64,000 nucleotides of DNA from Cyanophora paradoxa (Eukaryota; Glaucocystophyceae; Cyanophorales; Cyanophoraceae), in the NCBI GenBank assembly GCA_004431415.1, contig QPMI01000011.1:41909-105908 (forward strand). The letters are read 5' to 3'. How positions within the stretch are numbered: position 1 is the first letter of the stretch; each line of letters begins with the position of its first letter. This document shows positions 1 through 9,900 of this stretch, in pieces. The notes under the pieces were generated by a model, which was not told where the DNA came from, did no database searches, and saw only the letters and a program-made list of their open reading frames with translations. A program made the position numbers and the translations under genes.

Positions 1-1373
1 CGTGCATGCACTACCGTAGTACGGCATGCGCGCGGCGCGCGCGCGGCGCGCGCTGCAGGCTGCAGCTGCTGGCACAGCTGGCGCGTGCATCATGGAAAAT
101 ATATATATATATATGACAAGCGAGTCCCTGCGGAGCAGGAGTGGCCTTGGGTCTTGGGGACTCAAGGCGTGAGGGTGGCCGCTCTTTGTTTTTAGAACGC
201 GTACGGGGGCCCGCAACCGCGCGCGGTTATTACTAGTATATATATTTACTGCTGCAGCTGTTGAGCCCGGAGAGGACTACCGTAGTACGCGGCTGTACGC
301 CGCCTAGTAGCCTAGTAGCTTCTAGCCTAGTAGCTTGGTCTAGCTAGCGCCAGCGATTCGTGCCGGCGCCACGGTGCGCCACTGCGCCACGCCGCGCGCG
401 CCGCGCGCGTGGCGGTCTCGTACCGAGTCGATCGTACGCGTATATCGATATCAGCTGCAGTGACTCTGAGCTGAGCGAAGCGACGCGTGACGCGCGCGGC
501 TCGGTCACGTGCACGGCCGCGGTGACTCCAGCCTACCAGCCGGGTACAGAGGCTTTTTGCAATTTCCATCGGCGAAGGGGAAGCAAGCTGGAAGCCAATG
601 ATATTTGCGCTTGTCCGTGAATGGGGCGATTGAGCTTTTTGGCCAATGGCGATCGGGCTTCACGCGAACAATTTCGTTCGTACGTGCTGTTAGTGCTTGT
701 TAGAGGTGTCACATTTGAAAAGTAGCGCCGCCATCGTGCTCCCTAGGGTCGAAAATGGGTACCTAGGTCCAAAAATTTTGTCTATAAAATCAAGTTGAAG
801 TTTGACACAAGATAGGCACAGACCTAAGGGCCTCTCCTTTCCCCAAGGCCGATATCATGGGATTGATGGCCGGCAATGGCCCATTGGCAATGATCCGTGT
901 GGCATCCTGCAAATTTTTAGAACACGCATGCTCACTGCAATTTAAATTTAATGCATGGATCCGGTACCGTACGGTCCGTACCGGACCGTACGGTACCGTA
1001 CCGGCGCCGGTCCGGCGGTCCCGTTCATCCCGTTCATACCAGTACGTATACGTGCAGCTGGACCGGAGCTCGAACGTCACGTGACTCATGCACGTCACGA
1101 GTACGACCGGTCGGTACCGGTTCCAACTTACCGCCGTTATGTAACGTTTTTAGCCCTATGGGCCTAGGAGCTGGCGGGTACCGCAGAACGGCTGTACCCC
1201 AATTCTGCGCGGCCGGGTACTGCGGCAGATAGACCTAAACCCTCTTTACCAAACCCGAACCTAGCTATAGCCCGGCAAGCTGTGCCAGCTTGTTAGCACG
1301 CGTTTGCAGTGGAGAATAGGATCGTGGGCGCCCCGCCGGCAACGCACGCCCCGCAGCGCTCAGCACGCGTCTC
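1..1373. other. Intergenic, no gene seen
   Basis: I find no exon chain or recognisable protein here. The stretch has a GC-alternating tract near 31-52, a short (AT)n run near 100-115, many GTAC-containing palindromes and one strong hairpin (962-998). It presumably includes the upstream region of the VTT-domain gene that starts at 1374. Confidence 0.6.
962..998. repeat. Perfect 17-bp-arm hairpin
   Basis: Arms 962-978 and 982-998 are exact reverse complements, separated by the three bases TAC. The arms are built from GGTACC and CGTACGG palindromes, so each arm is itself partly self-complementary. Function is unknown. Confidence 0.85.
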
Positions 1374-3163
1374 ATGGACAGCTCGCCGGACGTGTCCACG
1401 CGCTCCAGATCCGCGCGTGGGCTGGAGACTCCGATCGATATGCCCGGGGCGTGCGAGGGACCCGATGAGGCGCTCGAGCCATGCATCCCCGATTCGACGC
1501 TGCGGAAGGCGCTGTACTGGGGCTTGGCCTCTATCCTGGCCGCAGGCTTCTGCGTCGGATGGTGCGCTCAAGACGAGCGAGCTCGCCCCCGCGCCGGCGC
1601 CCGGCCCTAGATCGCCATTCGAATTCCCGCGCTCCGTGGCGGCACGTCAGCGCGCTAGCTGCGCGTCTCATGTGCCGCCGCAGCTTCTTCCTCTACACGA
1701 AGACCGACGTGCTGGAGAAAGGCATCAACGCGACGAAGGGCACGGGGCCGTGGGCCGGCCTCGTGCTCTCCTGCATGGTCTTCGGCTTCAGCCTCCCCGT
1801 CCCCGGTGCGCCCGCCCGCGTGCATCCATCCCAGCGCGCCTTCCCGCGCTCGCTCGCTCGCTCACGCCGCGCGCAGGCCACCTGACGTTCGTGCTCGCGA
1901 CGGGATTCATTCTGGGGACGTGGTACGGGTGCGCGGTGATGATCGCCGCCTCCTTCGCCGGCGCCGCCGCCTGCTTCTTCGGATGCCGCTTCCTGGTGCG
2001 CCCCAATCCTCCCACTCCGCGCCTCCGCCGGCCCGCCGTCTGACATCGTCGCCCCGCCCGCCGCGCCGGGCGCAGTTCAGGGACTGGACGCAGGAGAAGG
2101 CGAAGGGCATCAAGATGTTTGACGCGTTCAACTACCTCTGCGAGAGCAAGGGCCTCCGCATGGTCATGCTCGTCCGATTCATCCCCGCCCCGTGCGCCCC
2201 GCCGTACCCCTGCGCCCTTGCGCCCCCCCCCTCTCCCCCCCCGCCGGGCCTTGGGTTCGAATCCCGGCGCGCAGCTTCGGGATATGGAACGGAATCATGA
2301 GCGTCATGAACGTCAGCACGCGGTACGCCCCCGTCGCGCTTTTGGGGTACCACGTTCAGCCGCATGCCGAGGCGGGTACCGCAGCGACTACATGATCGCC
2401 ACGTTCGTGGACCTGCTCCTGTACACTCCCCACGTGCGCCACGACTTTCCCTCTCCCCCCCCCCTCCCCCTTTATCTACCCCTCCTCCTCCTCCCCCTCC
2501 CTTCCCCATCTACCCGCTCCACCCCCCCCCCCCTCCCCCCCCCTGAACACGGCCTGATCAACGAACCCCAGGTGTACATCGCGAGCGAGTGCCGGAGCGT
2601 TGTGGAGCTCCTTGCGGGGGAGCCCGTCGACGTCACCACCTCGCAGAAGGTACGGGATCGATTCCGGAGGGGTCCTGTTTCCGATGGCCGTCTAATCAGT
2701 GAGATCCCACCCCCTTAGATCGCCTCCGCGGTGGGTATCGCGATCAGCGCGATCGCGACGATCTCCGTTATGGTCTGGACGACAATCGAGATCAGGAGGC
2801 GGGTTTTCCCGTACCCCCCGACAAGCCAGTCTCTTCTCCGCGGTCTGAGCTTGCCTGTCGGTCGCCAGGCACGGGCGGGAGGCGTCCTTGGCGCTGAAGG
2901 AGCGCAAGCGTGCAGAGGCGGCCGGGCGAACGCTCCTCGCCACAGGCGCCCTGCGCTCGTGCGCCCCTCCGATTCATTCATTCCTTCTGCTTCTTCGCGT
3001 ACTCCCGCGAGCTTATTCCCCCTCCCCTCCCCGGCCCGCCCGCAGGGACGACGTGGAGGCGGCCGTACCCCCCGGGGCGCCGCCCGCGGCCTCGGCCCCC
3101 GCCTCTGCTCCCTCCAGCGGAGCGACGTCGCCCACGATTTCCATGAAGCATACGTATGCGTAG
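1374..3163 (+). CDS. VTT-domain (TVP38/TMEM64-like) membrane protein, multi-exon
   Basis: Members of this family (DedA/VTT, including TMEM41 and VMP1) are multi-pass endomembrane proteins; several act as lipid scramblases. The exon chain starts at the ATG at 1374, with a first membrane helix (ALYWGLASILAAGFC). Exon 2 spans 1684-1805 and exon 3 starts at 1877 with the hydrophobic LTFVLATGFILGTWYG and AASFAGAAACFFGCRF segments. The VTT core follows: FRDWTQEKAKGIKMF, then the family signature around LRMVMLVRFIP near 2150-2190, then FGIWNGIMSVMNVSTR, a YMIATFVDLLLYTP exon, and a last membrane helix (VGIAISAIATISVMVW) near 2730-2780. The tail is short and Ala/Pro-rich, ending at the TAG at 3161-3163. 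Introns are short with GTGCGC or GTACGC donors. The family call rests on the VTT core; substrate is not inferable. Exact 3' exon joins (2810-3050) are less certain. Confidence 0.74.
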
Positions 3164-3663
3164 CAGGGGCCGGGACCGGGGACAGGTAGGGGTAGGATAG
3201 CTACAGTCGAGCTCGCCGGGCCGCACAGTTAGCTCCCTTTCTTTATTTTGTCCCTCGTGCACAGTTTCATGGTAGCCAGCGAACGATTAGTGAGATGCAG
3301 ATGCGTTTTAATGTGGTATCTATTTGCAGTCTGTTAATTACAGTTCGAACAGTCGATCGATATCAAATGTGCATGCAAAGAAACTGAAACGGCTGAACTA
3401 TGTACGTTACACGTGCACATTGTCGCGAGCTCGAGTGGCGAGCGCGCTGGCGTTGCCAATTGCAAGTTGCAATTGCAACTGGCTCCTTGCGGATGCGCCG
3501 GCGGTCTAGATCTAGATCTGTGTACTGGCCTGCAGCTGAACGCTCCCGAATCCGCGGGCCGGGCTTCAAAAAAAGAAAGGGGATATCGACGTAGTCCGGA
3601 AAGAAAAGCAAGCTGATAAAAAAGGCGGGAGAATGCAATAAGACGCTGAAAATGAATGCGGCG
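3164..3663. other. Intergenic between convergent genes
   Basis: No gene is supported. It lies between the 3' ends of the VTT gene (+) and the CNNM gene (-), so it should hold both polyadenylation regions. It contains TTGCAATTG-type palindromes near 3455-3480 and an AGATCT/TCTAGA run near 3505-3522. Confidence 0.55.
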
Positions 3664-6600
3664 CTAAGTCGGCTTCAGCTGTGCCAGACCGCCGGCGGAG
3701 CTAGAGGCGCCGGCGGCCGGGGCGAGGGAGGCGGGGGCGGCGGATGGGGCGGCGGGGGAGACTCGGAGCAGGGCGGCGGGGGGTATAGTAGAGGCGTCCC
3801 GCGTCACGCGGAGGTTGCGGGCCGACCCGCTGCGGACCATCCCGCGGCCCTCCGAAGCGGCGGCAGCCACGGCGGCCACAACTGAGGGCGGGAGCGGAGG
3901 GACCGGCGCCGCGGCCGGCGCGGGCGCGGGCGCCAGCAGAGGCGACCGCTCGCTCGGCCCCTCGGACCCCCGGCTCCCCGTGCGCTCACGCGGCTTGTGG
4001 GGCGCGGCGGTGCCGTACCCCCCGTGCCCCCCCTGCGCGGCCAGAGCCGCCAGGTTGGACGACGAGCCGTACCCGGCCAGGCCCTGGCCCCCCAGGCCGG
4101 CTAGGTTGGCCGAGGAGGGCGCGCCCCCCGCCAGCTTCAGGGGCCGCCCGAGCTGCGCCGGAGTCAGCGGGGGGTACATTGAAGAGGGGGGTACCCAAAT
4201 CGCGGACCAGGAGTCCCCCGCCGGGCTTCCGGAGGATGGGTACGCGCTTGTGGATGTCGATGAACTGCGAGGAAAAGAAGGAAAGGGTGAGGCGCGCGGC
4301 GCGGAGGGTACAAGACTTTTCCGGCTCTCTCTTTTCTTTCAGAGGGGTACGCGCCTGATCGGTCTCGTCGACGATTTCCTCCTGGATCAGCTCCTCGATG
4401 ACGTCCTGGGGTACAAGCAAGTTGGGGGGGAGGGAGGCAGGGAGGAGGGGGGCGAGGGGGAAGGGGCGGACCTCTAGGGTACAGATTCCGATGTTCTTCC
4501 ACTTGGTGGGGAGGAGGGGCTGTCCGAGGGCGTCGGTCGGGGGTACAGGGGGAGGCGGAGTACGTGACTCACCGGCACGACGGGACCGTCTGGCTGGCGC
4601 ACGATGGCCAGATGGGTACGGCCCGACTGCGCGAAGAGATTCAGTGAGCCCGGGAGGGGGTTACGAATTTCTCACCTGGAAAACGTTGAGCATGGCGTCC
4701 AGCTTTGCCTCCGGGGGTACGTACGCCGGCGCTGCGCCGAAAGGCGTGAAATCTACGCTTGAGGCGGCGGGGCGAGAGAGGAGCGGGACGCACGGCGGCA
4801 GAATTGATCCGTGAGGAGATCCCTGACCCGCAGCTTCTCCGAGGGGTTTACTAGGATCAAATTCTGCGGAACGGGAGAGCACCGGGATCAAAACAGACGC
4901 CGAGGAACGTTCCTCCAGAGAATCGGCGGGGGAACGATCACCTTTACGAGCATGATCGCGACGATGTTGTCCGCGTTGCCCTCGTAGCTGAAGGGGAAGG
5001 CGCCGAATCGGTAGGCGCACGGGGGTCGAGAGTAAGGCGGAGGGGGTACGCGAACACGGGGATGCGCGAGTGTCCCCGCTCCCAGCACGTGCGAAGGAAC
5101 TCGAAGTCGACTGTACCCCACCCCGGTCAGAACGGGTCGGAGGGGTACGCGGGCGGGGCCGTTAGTCACCGATCGTGTCGGCGGACACGAGGTACACATC
5201 CTCAATGGGGGTCATGACCTCAGCGACCGCCCTGGGATGGGGGTATGAATTAAAGATCGCGCGGCGGCGGGGGGGTACAGGAGATCGCGTACTTGTGCGA
5301 GAAGTCTGCGGCGGGAGGAAGGGAAGCCGCGGTCGGAGCTTGCGAGGATGGGTAGGGATTGGGCGTAGGGGTACGCGTACCGAGGGCGCCCTTGAGGATC
5401 GTCGTCTCGTCCTCGCTGAGTACCCCGTACTTGTTGCGAGAGTGGACCTGAGAGGGATACGCGTCAAGAATGGGGTGGACGGGCCGGGCGGGGATGCGGG
5501 TTCGTACCTCGATGAGGCCCTTTAGCTCGTCCTTCGAGTAGACCGTCCCGAGCTCCTAGGAGGGGGCGTGAACGGGGGTACGCAGGCGTCCGCCGGGGGA
5601 GGCGGGGGTACAGGGGCACCTGGCCAAGGATCTTGTCCAGGGTCCAGGCGATCGGGAAGGCGAGGGGGAAGAAGATAAGACGGAGGAACTTCACAAACCA
5701 CGCTGCCGGGATCGGTGAGTAACTCGCGGGAATCGATTATCGAGATTAAGCGTACCCAGGTGCGCCCCGACGGCAAGGCCGTGGCGGGAGCAGATGCTCT
5801 GGGGAATGATCTCGCCTGCGCGCGCGGGGTACAGGTTAGAGCGTGGCGGGGTACGGCAATTCGGGAAGGTGCACGCGCGGACCGAAGAACATGATCGACA
5901 CGGTGGAGGCGACAAAGGCGATGGCTCCGTTCCCCCCCGGGATCGATTCCAGCTGAGCGCGGGCACGCGTCAAGCGGGGAAAGAGGGGCCGAGGCGCGGC
6001 GCGGCGAGGGGGGTACGAGACTACGCGTTCGCACCAGGAGCGGCAGCACTTCGTTCAGCGCCGTGTTCGCTAAGAGCAGCGTCACGAGGAGCAGGTTACC
6101 CTGCATTTGTATTGATTCGAATTCGAATTTGAATTCGAGTCCGGGGCGGGCCCGGGGCGGCGCGCGCCTTCTCGCGTATGGGCAGGATCCTCTGCGCGTG
6201 CGGCGCCTCTGCGCTCGACGTGCTCGCGATGATCTCCAGATCGATCTTGTCCAGGCTGCGGCGGCCGCGGCGGTCAGGCGCGCCTCATTGCGGATCTTGG
6301 GCTCCGGAGCGGCCCAGGAGCTGCAGCGGTCAAGGGAACCAGTCCTCAAGGATCGGCCGCTGCTGAACGCAGGCCGCATGCGGCGCATTCCTCTACAAGC
6401 TAACACGGCGGCGGCGTTTCGCGCACCTCATAAGGCCTGCGCAGGACAGCGTATCGACGGCGGTCGCGTCAGCTCTAGCTAAGGCGGGCGGCGGAGGCGC
6501 GGCCGCACAATCACGCACCCAACGTGAGGCCGGCGATCATGCCTGAGACGAGGACGACGCAAATGGACACTGCGCGCCATGCAGATCAGCGGCGCTCCAT

Positions 6601-6740
6601 GCGACGGCCGCGCGGCGGCGGAGCGCCGCGCTGCGTGGTACGCGCGCACCGACGATGAGGACGGGTGTCTGGTACTCGCCGAGCCACGCGAAGCCGTGCC
6701 CGGCCGCTCCGGGCGAGGGGTCTATCGCGAAGGATTCCAT
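3664..6740 (-). CDS. CNNM/Mam3-type DUF21-CBS transporter, multi-exon
   Basis: CNNM (ACDP) proteins are membrane proteins of Mg2+ transport with a DUF21 membrane domain and a cytosolic CBS pair. Read on the minus strand from the ATG at 6740, the exons give a first helix (SICVVLVSGMIAGLTLG) and then LDKIDLEIIASTSS. DUF21 follows: GNLLLVTLLLANTALNEVLP, IAFVASTVSIMFFG and GEIIPQSICSRHGLAVGAHL, then FVKFLRLIFFPLAFPIAWTL. Next come the linker ELGTVYSKDELKGLIE and VLSEDETTILKGALG. The CBS region has VMTPIEDVYLVSADTIGD, FLRTCWERGHSRIPVF, NADNIVAIMLVK and the closing DVIEELIQEEIVDETD, which is diagnostic of the family. The tail (3664-4180) is Ala/Gly/Ser-rich and probably disordered. The 163 bp up to the divergent coiled-coil gene would hold a shared promoter. 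One intron (6101-6167) must be GC-AG, and other donors read GCGCGTACCCC. Confidence 0.87.
6101..6167 (-). other. GC-AG intron containing no GT
   Basis: On the coding (minus) strand this 67-bp intron lies between codons for ILPIREK and GNLLLVTLLL of the CNNM protein. It starts GCGCGC and ends ATGCAG. The plus strand between these positions contains no AC dinucleotide, so no GT exists on the coding strand and a GC donor is the only option that keeps the frame. Confidence 0.8.
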
Positions 6741-6903
6741 CGAAGCGTCTACAAGTGCGCGCGGGCTGAGAGGTTCTTCTGCACGCCGCAGAGCACGCTG
6801 GAGGCCCGAGAAGCGTCGCGTTCTCGTGAAAGAAAATTGACCCCTCGAGGAGTGGAACCCGGTCTAGTGTCGCCCGCCGGAAAGCGAGGCGAGGAGGGTC
6901 GCC

Positions 6904-9900
6904 ATGAAAGGCTTCAAAGGTGCGTCCCTGATGAGCTGACGTGGCACGATGCAGCGGCGACTTTGTCCGATGAGCATGCGCCAAGTCCGACTGTCGGACG
7001 CACGCAGACAAGCTGGCCAAATTGAAAGAGGACTTGGCCCACAAGGACAAGCCGACAGCATTGCCTTCGCGCGAACGTGTGCGTGTCTCGCGCCTCGCCG
7101 CGCTTCCCGGCTCCTGCGCTCATACGCATTCGTCCGCCAAGCAGCAGACCCATGAGGACGCGAGTCCGGTGCGCCATTCCATGGTTGTGCTGGCAGGAAC
7201 TCGCCGCTCGTTTCCGCTGCCGGTTCCCGACAGCCCGCCGCTCAGGGTCGGTTGCATGCGGGTGCCGAGCTGGACCTCACGGAGCGGGAGCTGCGCGAGC
7301 AGCGCGAGAAGTCTCTACTGCAAGCTGTAGAGCTCCTGCAGCAACAAGTCCGCGCTCCGGGCCGCCGAATCAAATCCGCTCGTTGAACCGCCGCGCTCCG
7401 CTTCGCTTGCAGGTGAAGGAGAAGGACATGCTTCTCGCGAACATCAAAACGAGCGCAAAGTCGCGCATCGGGGAGCTCCAAGACTCGATGCAGCAGGGTC
7501 GCCGCCTCGAAGACGTTCTGGTGCTCTCCTCGCGCCGCGGGCCGTTGTGCAGTTCGAATGCCGACGCGCCCGGGGCAGGTCGACGCGGAGACGAAGGTGT
7601 CGAGTATGCTCGAGGAGATCGGGGGCATCCTCCACACGCGCTCGTCCGAACCGGCGAGCCTCGACGACAAGCTGTCGGCGCTGGCGGCGCGCGTCTCGCA
7701 GCTGCAGCACGCGTCGGATGCCGGCAGCGACGTGGGCTTGCACGACGACGCGTCGGTGCGCAGCCGCATCGACCACCTGACGCACCAGAACCGCGTGCTC
7801 GCTGACAAGGCGAGCGGGACTCGCCTGCGCGCGGGCGGCGCCCCGCTCCGCTGACGCCCGCCCTCGCAGGCGCTCGCGCTGCAGAAAGAGAACGACGGGC
7901 TGCACGCGGCGCTTGCGAAGGCGGCGGGCGCGGCGGAGGCGGCGGCTGCGTCGAACCCCGCAGCGGTCGCCGAGCGGGTCGCCGCGATGGAGAGCGAGCT
8001 GTCCAAGTGCAAGCGGCGGCTGGAGGAGGCCGAGCAGGCGAGCGGCCGCGCCGTGCGCTCCGCCCCGCCGCCGGACTGACGCGGCCGCGGCAGGGCAAGC
8101 GGGACGCTCAGCTAATGATCGCCCAGTTCTCCACGGACCTCGCCGAACGGTGCGGCCCTGCTGCGCTAGGCTCTCGCCGCGGGCCTGAACCCGCCGCGGT
8201 GCACAGGGACAAGACAATTGCAAAGCTGAAGCAGACGGTACAGTACCCGTCCCGATGGAGCCCCGCGCGGCTTAGCCGGCTAGCAGATGAACGCCATGGC
8301 ATCTGGCGCGGGCAACGAGCACTCGGCGGAGCTGGCGCAGCTGCGGGAGGGCCTGAAGGAGGCGAAGCGAGCGGCGGGCGACGCCGCGGCCGAGGTCCGT
8401 GTACCCCCCCCCCCTCGCCTCCCCCTCGCGGGGCCGACCGCCGCGCCAGGCCGCGAGCCTCCGGTCTCGCGTAGCGGAGGCCGAGCGTGAGGCGGCGGAG
8501 AAGGTCCACCTCCTCCAGGAGAAGGTGGGCCGATCCCACCCCCGCCCCGCGCCCTGCGAGCCGCGTCCGACGCGGCGCGATGCGCGCACGCGCAGCTGAA
8601 GGCCGCGGAGGCCGCGGCGGCGGCCGCCGGATCGCGGGCGGCGCCGGCGACAGCGGCGGCGAGCGATACGGAGGCGGCGGAGCTGCGCGCGCGGGTGGCT
8701 GAGCTGGAGCAGGCCGTCGCTGAGGTAAACAAGGCGGCAGACGCGCGGGCGCGCGAGCTCGCGGAGAAGCTCCGCGCGGCGGAGGCGGCACGGGAGGCGG
8801 CGGAGGCGGAGGCGCGCCGCGCGGCCGCCGAGGCCGCCGAGGCGCAGGGGGCTGTCGTCGCCGCAGCGGCGGCCGCCGCCGCGCGGCCTCCGGTCGACGA
8901 GGCTCACCTGAAGCGGGAGGAGGAGCTCATCGGACAGCTGGCGGAGGCCCGGCGCGAGGCCGAGGCTGCTAAGACCGTGCGCGGCCTGTTTCCCGGGGTA
9001 CAGCCTCTTCCTCACGCCCCGCAGGAGTCCGGGACGCTTCGGGCGCAGGCGGAGGAGGCGATCGCGAAGCTAAAGGTTCGCTCTGGGGTACGGGTACGGC
9101 GCCGTTCGTTCGGCCGACGGGGGCACGCAGGCCCAGGCGAAGGAGGCGCTTACCAAGGCCCGCGGGGAGGCGGCGGCGGCGAAGGAAGAGGCGGAGGCGC
9201 TGCGGGGCGGGTGGAGGAGCGGGCGGCGCGGCTCGCGGCGCTCGGCGTGGAGCTCGGCGCCGCCGAGGGCCGCGCCCACGACGCCGACGAGCGCGCCGCC
9301 CGCGCCGAGGAGGCCCTCGCACGGGCCGAGGAGGCGGCGGCGGCGCTGCGGGCCGAGGCGGAGGCCGGGCGGGCGGCGGCGGCGCAGCTGGAGCAGCTGA
9401 AGACAGCGGCCAAGGCGAAGATCGTGGAGCTGACGGGCCAGGTGCAGGCGCTGCAGCAGTCGCTGGCCGACGCGGAGGGGCGGGCGGCGGCGGCGGCGGC
9501 CGGCGGCGACACGGCGGCGGCGGCGGCGGCGGCGGCGGAGGCGCAGCAGCTGCGGGAGCGGGCGGCGGGGCTGGAGGCGGCGGCGGCGGCGGGGGCGGCG
9601 GAGTGCGAGCGGCTGCGGGCGGAGGTGGCGGGCCTGGAGGGGCGGCTGCGGGAGGCGGCGGAGGCGGGGGAGGTGCGGAGCCGCGGGGCCGACGAGGCGA
9701 TCGCTGCGGTGGCGGAGGCGCGCGCCGAGTGCGACGCGCTGCGGGAGCGGGTGCGTTGCTTCTTTTCTGCCGGCGCCCGCCCCTCCGCTTCGCTCCGCTC
9801 AGCCGCTGCGCAGGCGGCCGCATTGGAAGCCTCTCTGGAGGAGTCGAGCGGCCTGAACCGCGCAGGAGTGGAAAAGGCGCGGGCCTGCGCTTGCTTTCGT

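Noticed and set aside
1-120. Telomere or chromosome end at the window start
   Set aside because: The repeats there are GC palindromes and a short AT run, with no tandem telomere-type unit.
8969-9823. Pro/Arg-rich 284-codon minus-strand frame
   Set aside because: It is the antisense of the Ala/Glu-rich coiled-coil exons; GC-rich repeats keep all frames open.
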